From Ramicandelaber brevisporus (lineage: Eukaryota > Kickxellomycota > Ramicandelaberales > Ramicandelaberaceae), in NCBI GenBank assembly GCA_025201865.1, contig MU603189.1, positions 1-16,045 of the forward strand: 16,045 nt of DNA. Reading direction: 5' to 3'. Made by a program: the position numbers and the translations under genes. The notes below the pieces were generated by a model that searched no databases, had not been told where the DNA came from, and was given only the letters and a program-made list of their open reading frames with translations. Positions within the stretch are counted from its first letter, which is position 1. Each line of letters opens with the position of its first letter. Of this stretch, positions 1 through 7,433 are shown in pieces.

Positions 1-323
1 GAACGGCGGGTAATGTAGAACTGGTCTTCCAGCCTGGCGCTGTCTCCAAAGAGACCCATCTGCCTGGCTAATCTTGAAGAGCGTGTTTGTTTGCTGGCTG
101 ACTGGTTGGTTGAAGATGACGAGACGAAGGATGAGCAGACAGCAACAAACACTCACTGTTCGTGTTGCTGTCGTTGCTTTGTCATTGTGCATGCAGCTCC
201 GACTCGACTCTCCACGCTTAATCGCTCGCAACGAGTAGCTTGGCACACCTGGTCAATGCGCATGATCCGAACACAATCCGAGCGTGATCCGACCAGCTCG
301 ATGCACTGCCATACCTCGCCACG
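1..323. other. Left-edge stretch without a supported gene
   Basis: No convincing coding region was found. The + frame is open from 3 to a TAA at 69-71 and reads GNVELVFQPGAVSKETHL, which faintly resembles the 'PGA(V/L)S..T' turn of ZU5-type domains. It could be the tail of an exon entering from the left, but 22 codons are too few to call. The rest up to about 300 may hold the lost N-terminal half of the transposase relic that follows, but I could not recognise its earlier catalytic blocks. Confidence 0.3.
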
Positions 324-615
324 GTGAGGACAGCAGATGTCAATCTTGCAGAGCATCTCAAGGAATACGGCGTTTATGACATTGAGCACCATTCAGTTAA
401 CCACCAGAATAACTGTCGATTCTATCACCAAAGCATGTACCAATGCGATAGAAGGCACTTAGAATGGCATCAAGATGGCCATTGCTTCACGCAACCGCAC
501 TCGCGATGAACTACAGTAGCATCTTAATGAATTCATCTGGCGCCGTCGTAACGAAGGCCGAGTCTGGACTGCTTTTCTTGAGCTCATAGCTGCTGAACTT
601 GAGCCACTTGTGTAA
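324..615 (+). pseudogene. IS1595/ISXO2-type DDE transposase, decayed C-terminal half
   Basis: This is a broken remnant of a cut-and-paste transposase. The first part is in the frame of 324 and reads HLKEYGVYDIEHHSVNHQNN (345-413). It matches the family block in which a Tyr/His-rich stretch leads to 'VNHS.NFVDP'. The frame then shifts: AAC (411-413) is followed by one T and then GTC GAT (415-420), as if two bases of a Phe codon were lost. The new frame reads VDSITKACTNAIEGT, a TAG stop (460-462) where the family has Trp, then NGIKMAIASRNRTRDELQ, a second TAG (517-519), and HLNEFIWRRRNEGRVWTAFLE, ending at TAA (613-615). 'TN.IE..W' and 'HL.EF.WRRR' are hallmarks of the DDE_Tnp_IS1595 domain. 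One frameshift and two stops make it inactive. The N-terminal half is absent or unrecognisable. Confidence 0.8.
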
Positions 616-633
616 AAAAAAAAAAAGTCCATC

Positions 634-656
634 TTTGTCAATAAGGGCTGAACGCC
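634..656 (+). repeat. 23-base direct repeat, copy A
   Basis: TTTGTCAATAAGGGCTGAACGCC matches copy B at 800-822 at 21 of 23 positions. The similarity continues loosely to a shared CTATA a few bases on. It begins 19 bases after the transposase stop and just after a 13-A run. It may be the end of the mobile element or of a non-autonomous relative. Confidence 0.6.
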
Positions 657-799
657 GCCCCCTATACCGAAAATAGACTAAAACGGTGCTATACCTCCTC
701 CGATATTCCCTCATTCATTTCATCCCGTGGTGATTAGGGATAAAATTCCCTCATTAAAATTGCCTCGTGCTGCCGGTGGTAGCCTATAATGTTTTTTTT

Positions 800-822
800 T
801 TTGTCAACAAGGGCTAAACGCC
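800..822 (+). repeat. 23-base direct repeat, copy B
   Basis: This is the second copy of the repeat at 634-656, in the same orientation, with C for T and A for G at the two differing positions. It is preceded by an 11-T run. A weaker third match (TCAAGTGAGGGCTTAGCCGC) lies at about 976-995. Confidence 0.6.
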
Positions 823-887
823 TCTGCTATAAATAAACTTTTGTTCAGGAACGCAGCGTTGGCCGGGCGCTGGGCTGAAGCAATCGA

Positions 888-933
888 AAGGCTGATGTTC
901 CGTGACGGCGAAGGCTGATTTGCCGTGACGTTG
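888..933 (+). repeat. 23-base tandem duplication
   Basis: Two adjacent units, 888-910 and 911-933, agree at 18 of the first 20 positions (AAGGCTGAT...CCGTGACG). It looks like a local tandem duplication. No function is evident. Confidence 0.6.
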
Positions 934-1156
934 AGTTTATTTCGCTGTGTTTATTTGCGCTGCTTCTTTTCACAATCAAGTGAGGGCTTAGCCGCTAGTG
1001 TCAGGAACCAATCTGCTGCGGCTCACTACCACAGCCTTTCCTTTCGTTTCGCAAAGGCACCAATGAAGGTGCGACTGTGCGAAATAGTGATAGCGTGGTA
1101 GTCGTGATTACTAGCCGGCTGCCGACTGCCGACTGGCTCTGATACTGATGCATGTG

Positions 1157-1165
1157 TATATAAAG
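1157..1165 (+). promoter_or_regulatory. TATA box of the ten-cysteine secreted protein gene
   Basis: TATATAAAG lies 202 bases before the ATG at 1359. No ATG occurs between the box and that start. The leader is CA/CT-rich and contains GTCTCACACATCCTC (1291-1305), which is repeated before the next gene. Confidence 0.65.
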
Positions 1166-1358
1166 CACCCCCTGGTGTGTTCCTGGAAACGCTTCATCCA
1201 GTCCGGTTCTACAATCATCATCACCTCCATCACCGCCACCATCGTCTCCTCTCTTGTGCCAACCTTGAGAACCTTACCATCCAACCTTCCGTCTCACACA
1301 TCCTCAAAACAATAATATAACATATTGAATTGCCGGCAATTCATTGCAATTATCGATT

Positions 1359-1808
1359 ATGTTTGCGCGCTGGTTGTCCCTTTCTCTTCTTGCGGCTGTC
1401 ATGTTGCAAGCTGTGCTTGCTGCAGATACTTTTATTGATACAGGCAAGAAACTTTTGACCAATCCAGTCAAGACTGTCGCCGGATGCAACCATGACCATG
1501 TGCTTCATGCCTGTTTGATTAACTGTGGAATGGCTGGATTGACTGACAGCAGAAACAACTGTGATCTTCAGGCGTCTTACTTTTCATGTGGTTGCGGAAG
1601 TCGTCAGAGCCTTCTTGTGGGAGGTGTTACTCGCCTTGCTACCTTGCTTCAGAATACAGCTGCAACTGTGGTGGATTTCAACAATTCCGGACCCAATGGC
1701 TGTACCCTCAGCGAGGGCTTGAGCTCTTGCAACCAGATAGCTGCCAAGTATAGAGATAACTGCAGCTATCAAGGAACTCCAGATTGCCGTAGATTCTCTT
1801 TCATTTAA
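1359..1808 (+). CDS. Small secreted cysteine-rich protein
   Basis: This is a 149-residue protein of unrecognised family. Residues 1-21 form a clear signal peptide (MFARW, then a Leu/Ala/Val core ending in VLA), with cleavage expected before or near AADTF. The mature part has ten cysteines at residues 43, 52, 56, 68, 77, 79, 115, 124, 135 and 143. The even number suggests five disulfides. Two N-glycosylation sequons lie at N108 and N134. The ATG at 1359 is chosen because it is the first after the TATA box and starts the signal peptide cleanly; a slightly longer frame begins with TTG and has no ATG. The spacing C-x8-C-x3-C-x11-C-x8-C-x-C is not one I can assign; it lacks the CC doublets of hydrophobins. 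It may be a wall-associated protein or an effector-like secreted protein. The function is unknown. Confidence 0.75.
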   Translation: MFARWLSLSLLAAVMLQAVLAADTFIDTGKKLLTNPVKTVAGCNHDHVLHACLINCGMAGLTDSRNNCDLQASYFSCGCGSRQSLLVGGVTRLATLLQNTAATVVDFNNSGPNGCTLSEGLSSCNQIAAKYRDNCSYQGTPDCRRFSFI

Positions 1809-2109
1809 GATTCCCACATACTTTCAGTTAAGCCTAAGTTTAGTACCTTTTAAAGAAAAAAAATTCAGAAAAAACAAAAGTATTATCGGTTCATTGGTGC
1901 AATTTAGTACCTCTCCAGATTGTGATACAGTGCCGTTTGAATGTAATATTTCAAAGAAGCTGTACAGCCCTATACGTACTAGTGGTGATTTCACAGCAAC
2001 CAGAGCTGCTGGTCGCCGAAGCATGTGAAGCCGACTTCACATTGCCCCGGAACGATTTCAATGGTGCTTTTACAAAAAAAGTCTCACACATCCTCCGTCT
2101 CCACCTCAA
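1809..2109. other. Intergenic stretch before the signal-less paralogue
   Basis: It contains the 3' flank of the cysteine-rich gene, with AGTTTAGTACC at 1837-1847 and TTTAGTACCT again at 1903-1912. No TATA box is visible before the next ATG. Several ATGs lie here, including one at 2061 whose frame runs into the next gene out of phase, unlike the ATG-free leaders of neighbouring genes. GTCTCACACATCCTC at 2081-2095 repeats the leader word at 1291-1305. Confidence 0.5.
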
Positions 2110-2436
2110 ATGAAGTTCACCCGCGCTGTCCATGTCAATATTGGTCAACTTGAAGACGCCACCCAAAAGACCGGTATCAACCTTTCCAAAACTCCAATCA
2201 CATTTGAACAGTTCCAGCAGGCGGCGACGGCAACTGGTCTCCCACTTCCTGACATCTCGCAATTCTTGGGATTCCTGCGTCCGCTGCTCGATCCAACTGA
2301 TGAGTTTGCCAGTGGTGTCACCGATGTTGCGCTGGAGCTGGTGCAATCCATCCTGAAGCTGGTTGGTCAGATTGACCCAGCGAGCGTTTTCAGTATTGTC
2401 AAGCACGTCACTGTCATCATTGGCGGCCTGCTGTAA
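2110..2436 (+). CDS. Cysteine-free small protein, paralogue lacking its signal peptide
   Basis: The product has 108 residues and is related to that of 2958-3467. From residue 11 on it aligns with residues 64-168 of the neighbour. About 23 of the first 51 positions are identical, including TGLPLP..SQFLGFLRPLL against AGLPVPSADMFLDFLKPLL. Both genes start ATGAAGTTCACC (MKFT). Here, after about nine residues (MKFTRAVHV), the sequence jumps to the conserved helical domain, so the secretion signal and the glycine/asparagine-rich middle (about residues 10-56 of the neighbour) are missing in frame. There is no Cys or Trp. No TATA box is visible and out-of-frame ATGs precede the start, so it may be a decaying copy. 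Against that, the frame is intact and most substitutions are conservative. It could instead be an intracellular variant. The function is unknown. Confidence 0.55.
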   Translation: MKFTRAVHVNIGQLEDATQKTGINLSKTPITFEQFQQAATATGLPLPDISQFLGFLRPLLDPTDEFASGVTDVALELVQSILKLVGQIDPASVFSIVKHVTVIIGGLL

Positions 2437-2793
2437 AAAAGTTTTTTTTTTTTACTTTTGTCGCCTATCTTCATCACACTCCCTCCATCGTCTCGTGTCT
2501 AAATGTAACAATTCTTTCACTTTGTCCTTTTCAAATGCCTCGCTGTCAAGGAACGACCGCGTATGTGCGCGTGCGTGCGTGTGCGTGTATGTGGGCTGAG
2601 CCGAGTTCAATTAAGGACCGTGCCAATCTACTGGATGTCCCTTGCTCTCGGTGTTTTTTGTTGTTCAGTAATTTTCTCGACTCCAATCCGAGTCTCTGGC
2701 TCTGGTTCCTTGCAATCTGCTGCTCAGCCCGCGTCTCCGCCTCCGCTCCCCGCAGTTGTGCAGACTCTGGCCCTCGTGTGCAGCCAGGCGTGG
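2437..2793. other. Intergenic stretch between the two paralogues
   Basis: It starts with A6-G-T12 (2435-2453), a self-complementary A/T block directly at the stop codon of the upstream paralogue. A strictly alternating purine-pyrimidine GT/GC tract (2558-2593) follows, then the promoter region of 2958-3467. Open frames here in all three + phases are low-complexity and not supported as genes. Confidence 0.5.
2558..2593 (+). repeat. Alternating GT/GC tract (potential Z-DNA)
   Basis: It is 36 bases of perfectly alternating pyrimidine and purine (GTGCGTGCGTGTGCGTG and flanks), about 200 bases upstream of the TATA box at 2794. Such tracts can adopt a left-handed helix under negative supercoiling. 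A role here is inference. Confidence 0.6.
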
Positions 2794-2800
2794 TATATAT
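2794..2800 (+). promoter_or_regulatory. TATA box of the secreted cysteine-free protein gene
   Basis: TATATAT lies 164 bases before the ATG at 2958. No ATG occurs between them. Confidence 0.6.
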
Positions 2801-2884
2801 CATCCTGCCGTGCCTGTTGTTGTCTGTTCATTTCTGTTCTGTTCTTGCATCGTTTCCAGCATCGCTCTTTGTCTGTCTCTGCTT

Positions 2885-2938
2885 TATCCATCTATCCATC
2901 CATACCTCTGTCCACCCACCTATCCACTCATCCATCCA
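2885..2938 (+). repeat. CCATC-rich leader repeat
   Basis: This pyrimidine-rich tract is built from irregular TATCCATC/CCATC/CCACC words inside the presumed 5' leader of the gene at 2958. It is G-poor and free of ATG. Confidence 0.5.
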
Positions 2939-2957
2939 AGTCTCACGCTGCTCTGAA

Positions 2958-3467
2958 ATGAAGTTCACCACTGCATTCGCTGTCTTCGCGCTGGCCGCGG
3001 TTGCTGCTGTGCACGCCGCTCCGTCTCCACTCGCCGTCGATGTCGGCGCTGGCGGCAATCTGTCCGTTGGCGTCCAGACTCCAAAGGTCAACGTCACGCT
3101 GAACGCCGGCGGCAACGTCACCACACACGTCGACACCAGTTCCAACGCCAAGCTCGCCGAGGCTGCCAAGGCTGCCGGCGTCGACCTGGCGCAGTCTCCG
3201 CTCTCGTTCGGCGACTTCCAGAAGGCGGTCACTGCCGCCGGGCTGCCAGTGCCGAGCGCCGACATGTTCCTGGACTTCCTCAAGCCGCTGCTCGGTCCAG
3301 GCGGCACCACCGTCATCACAGCTGCGCAGATTGCACTGAAGCTGGCCGAGGCCATCACCAAGGGAGTGTTTGGCACACTCAGCACCATCAAGGCCGACGA
3401 CGTGCTGTCAATCCTGGCAATCGTGACCAAGGTGCTCGCTGGCGGCATCAAAGGTGCTCTCCAATAA
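2958..3467 (+). CDS. Secreted cysteine-free protein of unrecognised family
   Basis: The product has 169 residues. Residues 1-21 are a signal peptide (MKFTTAFAVFALAAVAAVHA, cleavage near AAPSP). Residues 27-60 form a Gly/Asn/Val-rich segment that could be beta-structured and carries three N-glycosylation sequons at N34, N45 and N53. Residues 64-169 are Ala/Leu-rich and look helical, with the block shared with the paralogue at 2110-2436. There is no Cys and no Trp. The ATG at 2958 is preferred over the in-frame ATG at 2535 because it starts the signal peptide, follows the TATA box at 2794, and shares ATGAAGTTCACC with the paralogue. Codons are GC-richer than in the other genes here, with frequent GCC/GGC/CTC, which fits high expression. 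It may be a cell-wall or surface-active secreted protein. The function is unknown. Confidence 0.8.
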   Translation: MKFTTAFAVFALAAVAAVHAAPSPLAVDVGAGGNLSVGVQTPKVNVTLNAGGNVTTHVDTSSNAKLAEAAKAAGVDLAQSPLSFGDFQKAVTAAGLPVPSADMFLDFLKPLLGPGGTTVITAAQIALKLAEAITKGVFGTLSTIKADDVLSILAIVTKVLAGGIKGALQ

Positions 3468-3568
3468 ACAAACTCTCGCCACTTCCCTCTTTCCTCCCTT
3501 CCCTCCGTCTTTTGTGCTCTATTAATATTACTATTAAATCTGTTGTGCTACTCCATCTTCCTGCCGCG

Positions 3569-3784
3569 CTAATGTCGCTCGGCCAAAGCTGCTGCGCCAG
3601 ACTGTACACTGCCAAGAGGTTTTCTTCTCATCGCCTGATTGTACTCGATGATATCTACATTTTCTATCTTGTCCTTTTTATTATTAATTGAAATCGAGAT
3701 CCTTCCAGAAGTATCACCAACCAATGACAAATCACCGCTGACATTGTATCCGAAGAGTACGGTGGTGGCAACAACGTACGCCAT
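3569..3784 (-). CDS. Weak antisense open frame, 71 codons
   Basis: An ATG on the minus strand at 3784-3782 opens a frame ending in TAG at 3571-3569. The product would be 71 residues with ordinary composition (for example DIIEYNQAMRRKPLGSVQSG). There is no signal peptide, recognised domain or TATA box, and the frame is short enough to arise by chance. It would converge on the secreted gene. I list it only because the sequence is not low-complexity. Confidence 0.12.
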   Translation of the reverse strand: MAYVVATTVLFGYNVSGDLSLVGDTSGRISISINNKKDKIENVDIIEYNQAMRRKPLGSVQSGAAALAERH

Positions 3785-3919
3785 ATTTCGCACGGATACC
3801 TCTCACTTCGCATCAGTCAAATGTCGTACATGTTCATGAGGCGTCATTTCACGCATCTCCTCCCTCTTCTCAACTAACTCTTTGACTCCTACCGCACACA
3901 CACACTGCCTTTGGTACTC

Positions 3920-3999
3920 TTTTTCTTTTTCTTTTTCTCTTTTCTTGACCTTTATCATTGTTTTTGTTTTTGTTTTTTTGTTTTTGTTTTTGTTTCTTG
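3920..3999 (+). repeat. T-rich leader tract, (TTTTTC)n then (TTTTTG)n
   Basis: This is an imperfect hexamer repeat, first TTTTTC and then TTTTTG, in the presumed CDC24 leader. Such tracts can act as nucleosome-poor poly(dT) promoter elements in fungi. Confidence 0.55.
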
Positions 4000-4109
4000 T
4001 ACTTGTTCCTAGCAGAGAGTCTGTCGTTCCTAGGATTTTTTTTTCCTTCAGCCGCTTGCCCGCTTGCAATCTGTGATCGAGTCAATAGTCAACTTTTAGT
4101 AACAAACAA

Positions 4110-6485
4110 ATGAACGTCCTGGCAGAGTTTGCACCCCGTCGTCGCGGTGTATCGCAGGCTGACCTGAGCTCGCCTCTGTCGTCCTCAGCTATGCCCTCTC
4201 TGAACACCTTCCCAGTGCCTCCAATTGGCAACACTGTCAACAGTGCCAACCGACCGCTATCAACTGGGCCAGCTACCACGTCACTGTATCAGACTTGTTT
4301 ACGGCTGATTGATAGACTCCAGTGTGTTCCTGAGTTTGCTAGATTCCTCGAGCCACTCTTGCAGGCGCCACCGCCTCCGCTGCCCTCATCTAGTCCAGTA
4401 AGCCCAGATCGCACCAGCAAGGCCAGTATCGGAAGCATCAACAGCATCTCAAAGAGTAGCGGCCAAAACACAGCCGTTGCAACGGCCAACGGCAGCAGTG
4501 AGAATATCAGCCAAAGTCAATCAACTCCTCTCCCGGCTGCAGCCACAGTCAATGACAACACAAGTGGTGCAACTCCTGCGTCATCGGCAGAGTCGGCTGC
4601 ACCAATAGCTACGATTCCATCCGCCAACAGCAGCAGTAATGGCACTAGCACTAGCACTAGCACTGGGGCTGGTGCTGGTACTAGCAGTAGCAGTAGTGAA
4701 GCACTTCGAGACCCAACCAAGGTATTGTGGACTGCTTTTAGACAAGGCATCAGCTTGTGTGCACTGTTCAATGCACTCCGCCCGAGCGAGCCACTGCCGG
4801 AAACGCTGGATGAAGACAAGTCACTTGCAAATGCACAAAAGAGAGGAGTGTTTTTGTTTATTGCAGCGTGCAAGGCACAAGGCATTATTGCCGAAGAACA
4901 TGTCTTTTCCATTTCCGATTTATACAGAGATGATACAAACTCGCTGGTTAAAGTCATGGAGACTGTTTCGTTGGTTCTCGATGAGATTGAACGACGTGGA
5001 TTCATGGTTAGCAACAATGCCAGATCAGGCCGCCGTCCATCTATAATGTTTGCAGACTTGGCTTCATCCACCAACCGAGCACCCGTTGATAATAGAGATC
5101 GAGTGGTATCTGAGTTGATTGACACCGAGCGCAAGTATGTGGCTGACTTGGAACAACTGTTGTCTTATATGGGTTTGATTCAGCAGCAGAACCTGCTCAG
5201 TGACGAGCAGATTCATTTCATGTTTGGTAACTTGCGATCGCTGGTTGATTTCCAGCGCAGATTTTTAATTGGAATTGAAGCCAATGCTCATTTGCCCTCC
5301 GATGAGCAAAGATTTGGTGCATTATTTGTGCAGATGGAAGATGGTTTCACTGTTTATAGTCCCTATTGCGCTAATCATAACAAAGCATCCAATTTGGTTG
5401 CCACTGAATTTGCTAGATTGATGCCATTGGCTAATATTATCGATCCACGATATGGATTAGCTCAGTATTTGATTAAGCCAGTTCAGCGCATTTGCAAGTA
5501 TCCTTTGTTATTAACCGAATTGATTAGATATAGTAAAGATAAAGATTTGGTAATTAACCAAGACCTGGAGTCTGGACTGGCTGCTATAAAGAGAATTGCA
5601 GAAGGCGTCAACGAGGCAAATAGAAGAGAAGAGAACTTCCAGCACTTGGTTGATTTGGAGAATAGAGTTGATGACTGGAAGGGTTATAGTCTACGTGATT
5701 TGGGCAATTTGCATTTACACGATAGATTAGTCATTACAACTGGTGACCAAGAGCGTGAAATGCTAATTTATTTGTTTGATGAAATACTATTATGCTGCAA
5801 AGAGATTCCCAATCCAGATCAGCCATCTCAATCTGCAATGCAGCGCCGCAACACTGCCAGCAGCAGAACCGGCCGTGCATCAAAACATGGCTCAATCAGC
5901 GAAGCTCACGCACCTGCATTCACTCCAACGCCTAAACCCAAATTAGCCATTCGAGGTAGAATCTTCTTGTACAGTATCAAAGATATGGAGGTCACTACTC
6001 AGAATGGCCAATTTAGACTGTCAATTTACTGGATGGATAATCAACTGGAAAACTTCACTTTTAAACTGAGAAACGAAGAGTTATTATCTCAATGGAGAGA
6101 TACTATCCAGAAGCTATTGGTTGAGATTCGCCAAAAGAAGGACCAGCAGCAACAGCAGCAACAACAGCAGCAACAACAGCAGCAGCAACAGTCACAGACA
6201 CAGCATCCACTGTTTGTTTATACTGGCCAGCATGTGTCATTCAACCCAATGACATACACTGATGGCCTTGACTTGGATGATCTGAACGCTCGTCTCTCCA
6301 TTCGTGATGATTTCAATTCTTCGTTGCATGACTCTGATCTCTCGCTGTCATATCAGTATACTCCGGTAATGGGCTCCACACCCGACCATCCACCCGTGCT
6401 TCCAATCCCTGTTGATGGCTATAATGACGGATCTCGAAGCACCCTGGTTGGCTATGATCCTCACCAGTCCCACGCTATGCAACAA

Positions 6486-6516
<31 letters not shown>

Positions 6517-7121
6517 CATATCACAGGCAAATTCAGCGTAAACAGTCGCACACTGGCTTCACTTCTCCCATCTCTGCTTACCCAGCCCCAATGCCCACTC
6601 TGAGCCGAATGGCAAGCTCCAGAACAATCAGTGCAACCAGTGACTATGGTGCTGTTAACAGCGGCATCAACACACCACTGAACGACTCGCTCTATTTTTC
6701 TCCACTCGAACATACCACTGCCTCGCTCTCAATCAACGGCAACGGCAATAGCAACGGAGTTCCCTCCCTGGTTCGACAGCCAAGTGCCTCGTCTGCCAGT
6801 GCTGGATTTGGCAGCGCTGGCTCAGCAATCCGCGCCAAAGTGACTTTTGGCAACGACCTTTTCGCACTCGTCGTTCCTGCCGATGTTAACCACGAGTCTT
6901 TGGTTGACAAGGTTGCTCGCAAGGTTGGATTGTGCGGCTCAGCTCAGTATGGATCCACTGCCGAAGCGCAGGTGCGTGCTGGCATTTTGCGGCTCAAGTA
7001 CCTGGATTCAGATGGCCACAAGGTGCTACTGCTGTCTGACGATGATGTTCAACTGGCACTGGAGGATATAATGGGAACTAATCCAGCCGCACCAGTTCTG
7101 TCAATCTTCATCTCACCTTGA
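4110..7121 (+). CDS. Cdc24-type guanine nucleotide exchange factor for Cdc42
   Basis: This 1003-residue single-exon protein is the exchange factor that loads Cdc42 with GTP at sites of polarised growth. A Cdc24-type calponin-homology region is split: residues 58-85 (SLYQTCLRLIDRL) and 201-297 (DPTKVLWTAFRQG onward) are separated by about 115 Ser/Thr/Ala-rich residues. The DH domain spans about 332-505, with ELIDTERKYVADLE and the CR3 helix IKPVQRICKYPLLLTELIR (455-473). The PH domain spans about 530-675 and contains a low-complexity loop at about 568-612. A linker with runs of 16 and 12 Gln follows. PB1 spans about 907-1003 and ends SDDDVQLALEDI...LSIFIS; in yeast this domain binds the Bem1 scaffold. 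The ATG at 4110 (ACAAACAAATG context) is the first after 269 ATG-free bases. It is somewhat longer than the yeast protein because of the insertions. The identification is firm; the functions are those known for the family. Confidence 0.95.
6144..6191 (+). repeat. CAG/CAA tract coding for 16 Gln in CDC24
   Basis: It is a mixed CAG/CAA run directly after the PH domain. The interspersed CAA codons should slow slippage compared with pure CAG. Confidence 0.9.
6480..6515 (+). repeat. CAG/CAA tract coding for 12 Gln in CDC24
   Basis: This second mixed Gln run lies in the linker between the PH and PB1 domains. Confidence 0.9.
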
Positions 7122-7159
7122 TTTTCCTGTATCGTTGAGCGCTTTTTTCATCTACTTGG

Positions 7160-7188
7160 TCTCTGTCTCCGTCTCTGTCTCCGTCTCT
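7160..7188 (+). repeat. Tandem TCTCTGTCTCCG repeat
   Basis: There are two full 12-base units (7160-7171, 7172-7183) and a partial third, in the 3' flank of CDC24. Confidence 0.7.
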
Positions 7189-7433
7189 TTCTTTCTTCCA
7201 CCTTCTCGTATTTTTATCTCTCCTTTTATTCTCTATTCGTACAATGCATTCTTTCCCCCTCTCTTTTACTTACTTACTTACTTTCTTTCTTTTTATTATT
7301 TTTTATTTTTAATACGAAGGTGTACTTTTCTCCTTGTGGGTCACAGCTGAAGTCTATGTTTACTTGTTGCCAAAGACTGAATCCGGGCAGTGAGTTCCTG
7401 TAGAACACCGATGTCTCCCGTTTGCTCGCAGCG

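Larger units (their letters stand above)
616..1156. other. Gene-free stretch between the transposase relic and the first gene
   Basis: No coding region is supported. It holds a run of 13 A directly after the relic's stop (614-626), an 11-T run (792-802), two copies of a 23-base direct repeat, an 11-base repeat ATTCCCTCATT (705-715 and 745-755), and a 23-base tandem duplication (888-933). From about 1000 onward it probably includes the promoter of the next gene. A doubled GCCGACT lies shortly before the TATA box. Confidence 0.5.
3468..4109. other. Intergenic stretch before CDC24
   Basis: It contains the 3' flank of the secreted gene, a weak antisense open frame (3569-3784), and a T-rich leader. 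No TATA box is seen near the CDC24 start. The last 269 bases before the CDC24 ATG contain no ATG, so the leader probably lies there. Confidence 0.5.

Noticed and set aside
153-392. 79-codon antisense ORF at the left edge
   Set aside because: It overlaps the transposase relic on the opposite strand and resembles no family.
1922-2113. Open frame ending in ATGA at the start of the signal-less paralogue
   Set aside because: It has no in-frame ATG (it opens with GTG), so it is not a translatable upstream ORF.
2535-2957. In-frame N-terminal extension of the secreted cysteine-free protein
   Set aside because: It contains the TATA box and leader, its translation is low-complexity, and the signal peptide begins at 2958.
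2563-2961. 132-codon ORF ending in ATGA at the start of the secreted gene, like the stop-start chains
   Set aside because: Its only usable ATGs lie upstream of the TATA box at 2794, so it should not be in the mRNA; the ATGA comes simply from the ATGAAG start.
4517-5134. 205-codon antisense frame opposite CDC24, with a similar one at 13386-14003 opposite the phospholipase
   Set aside because: Both lie opposite strongly identified coding sequence and show only composition-driven Leu/Val/Ser content.
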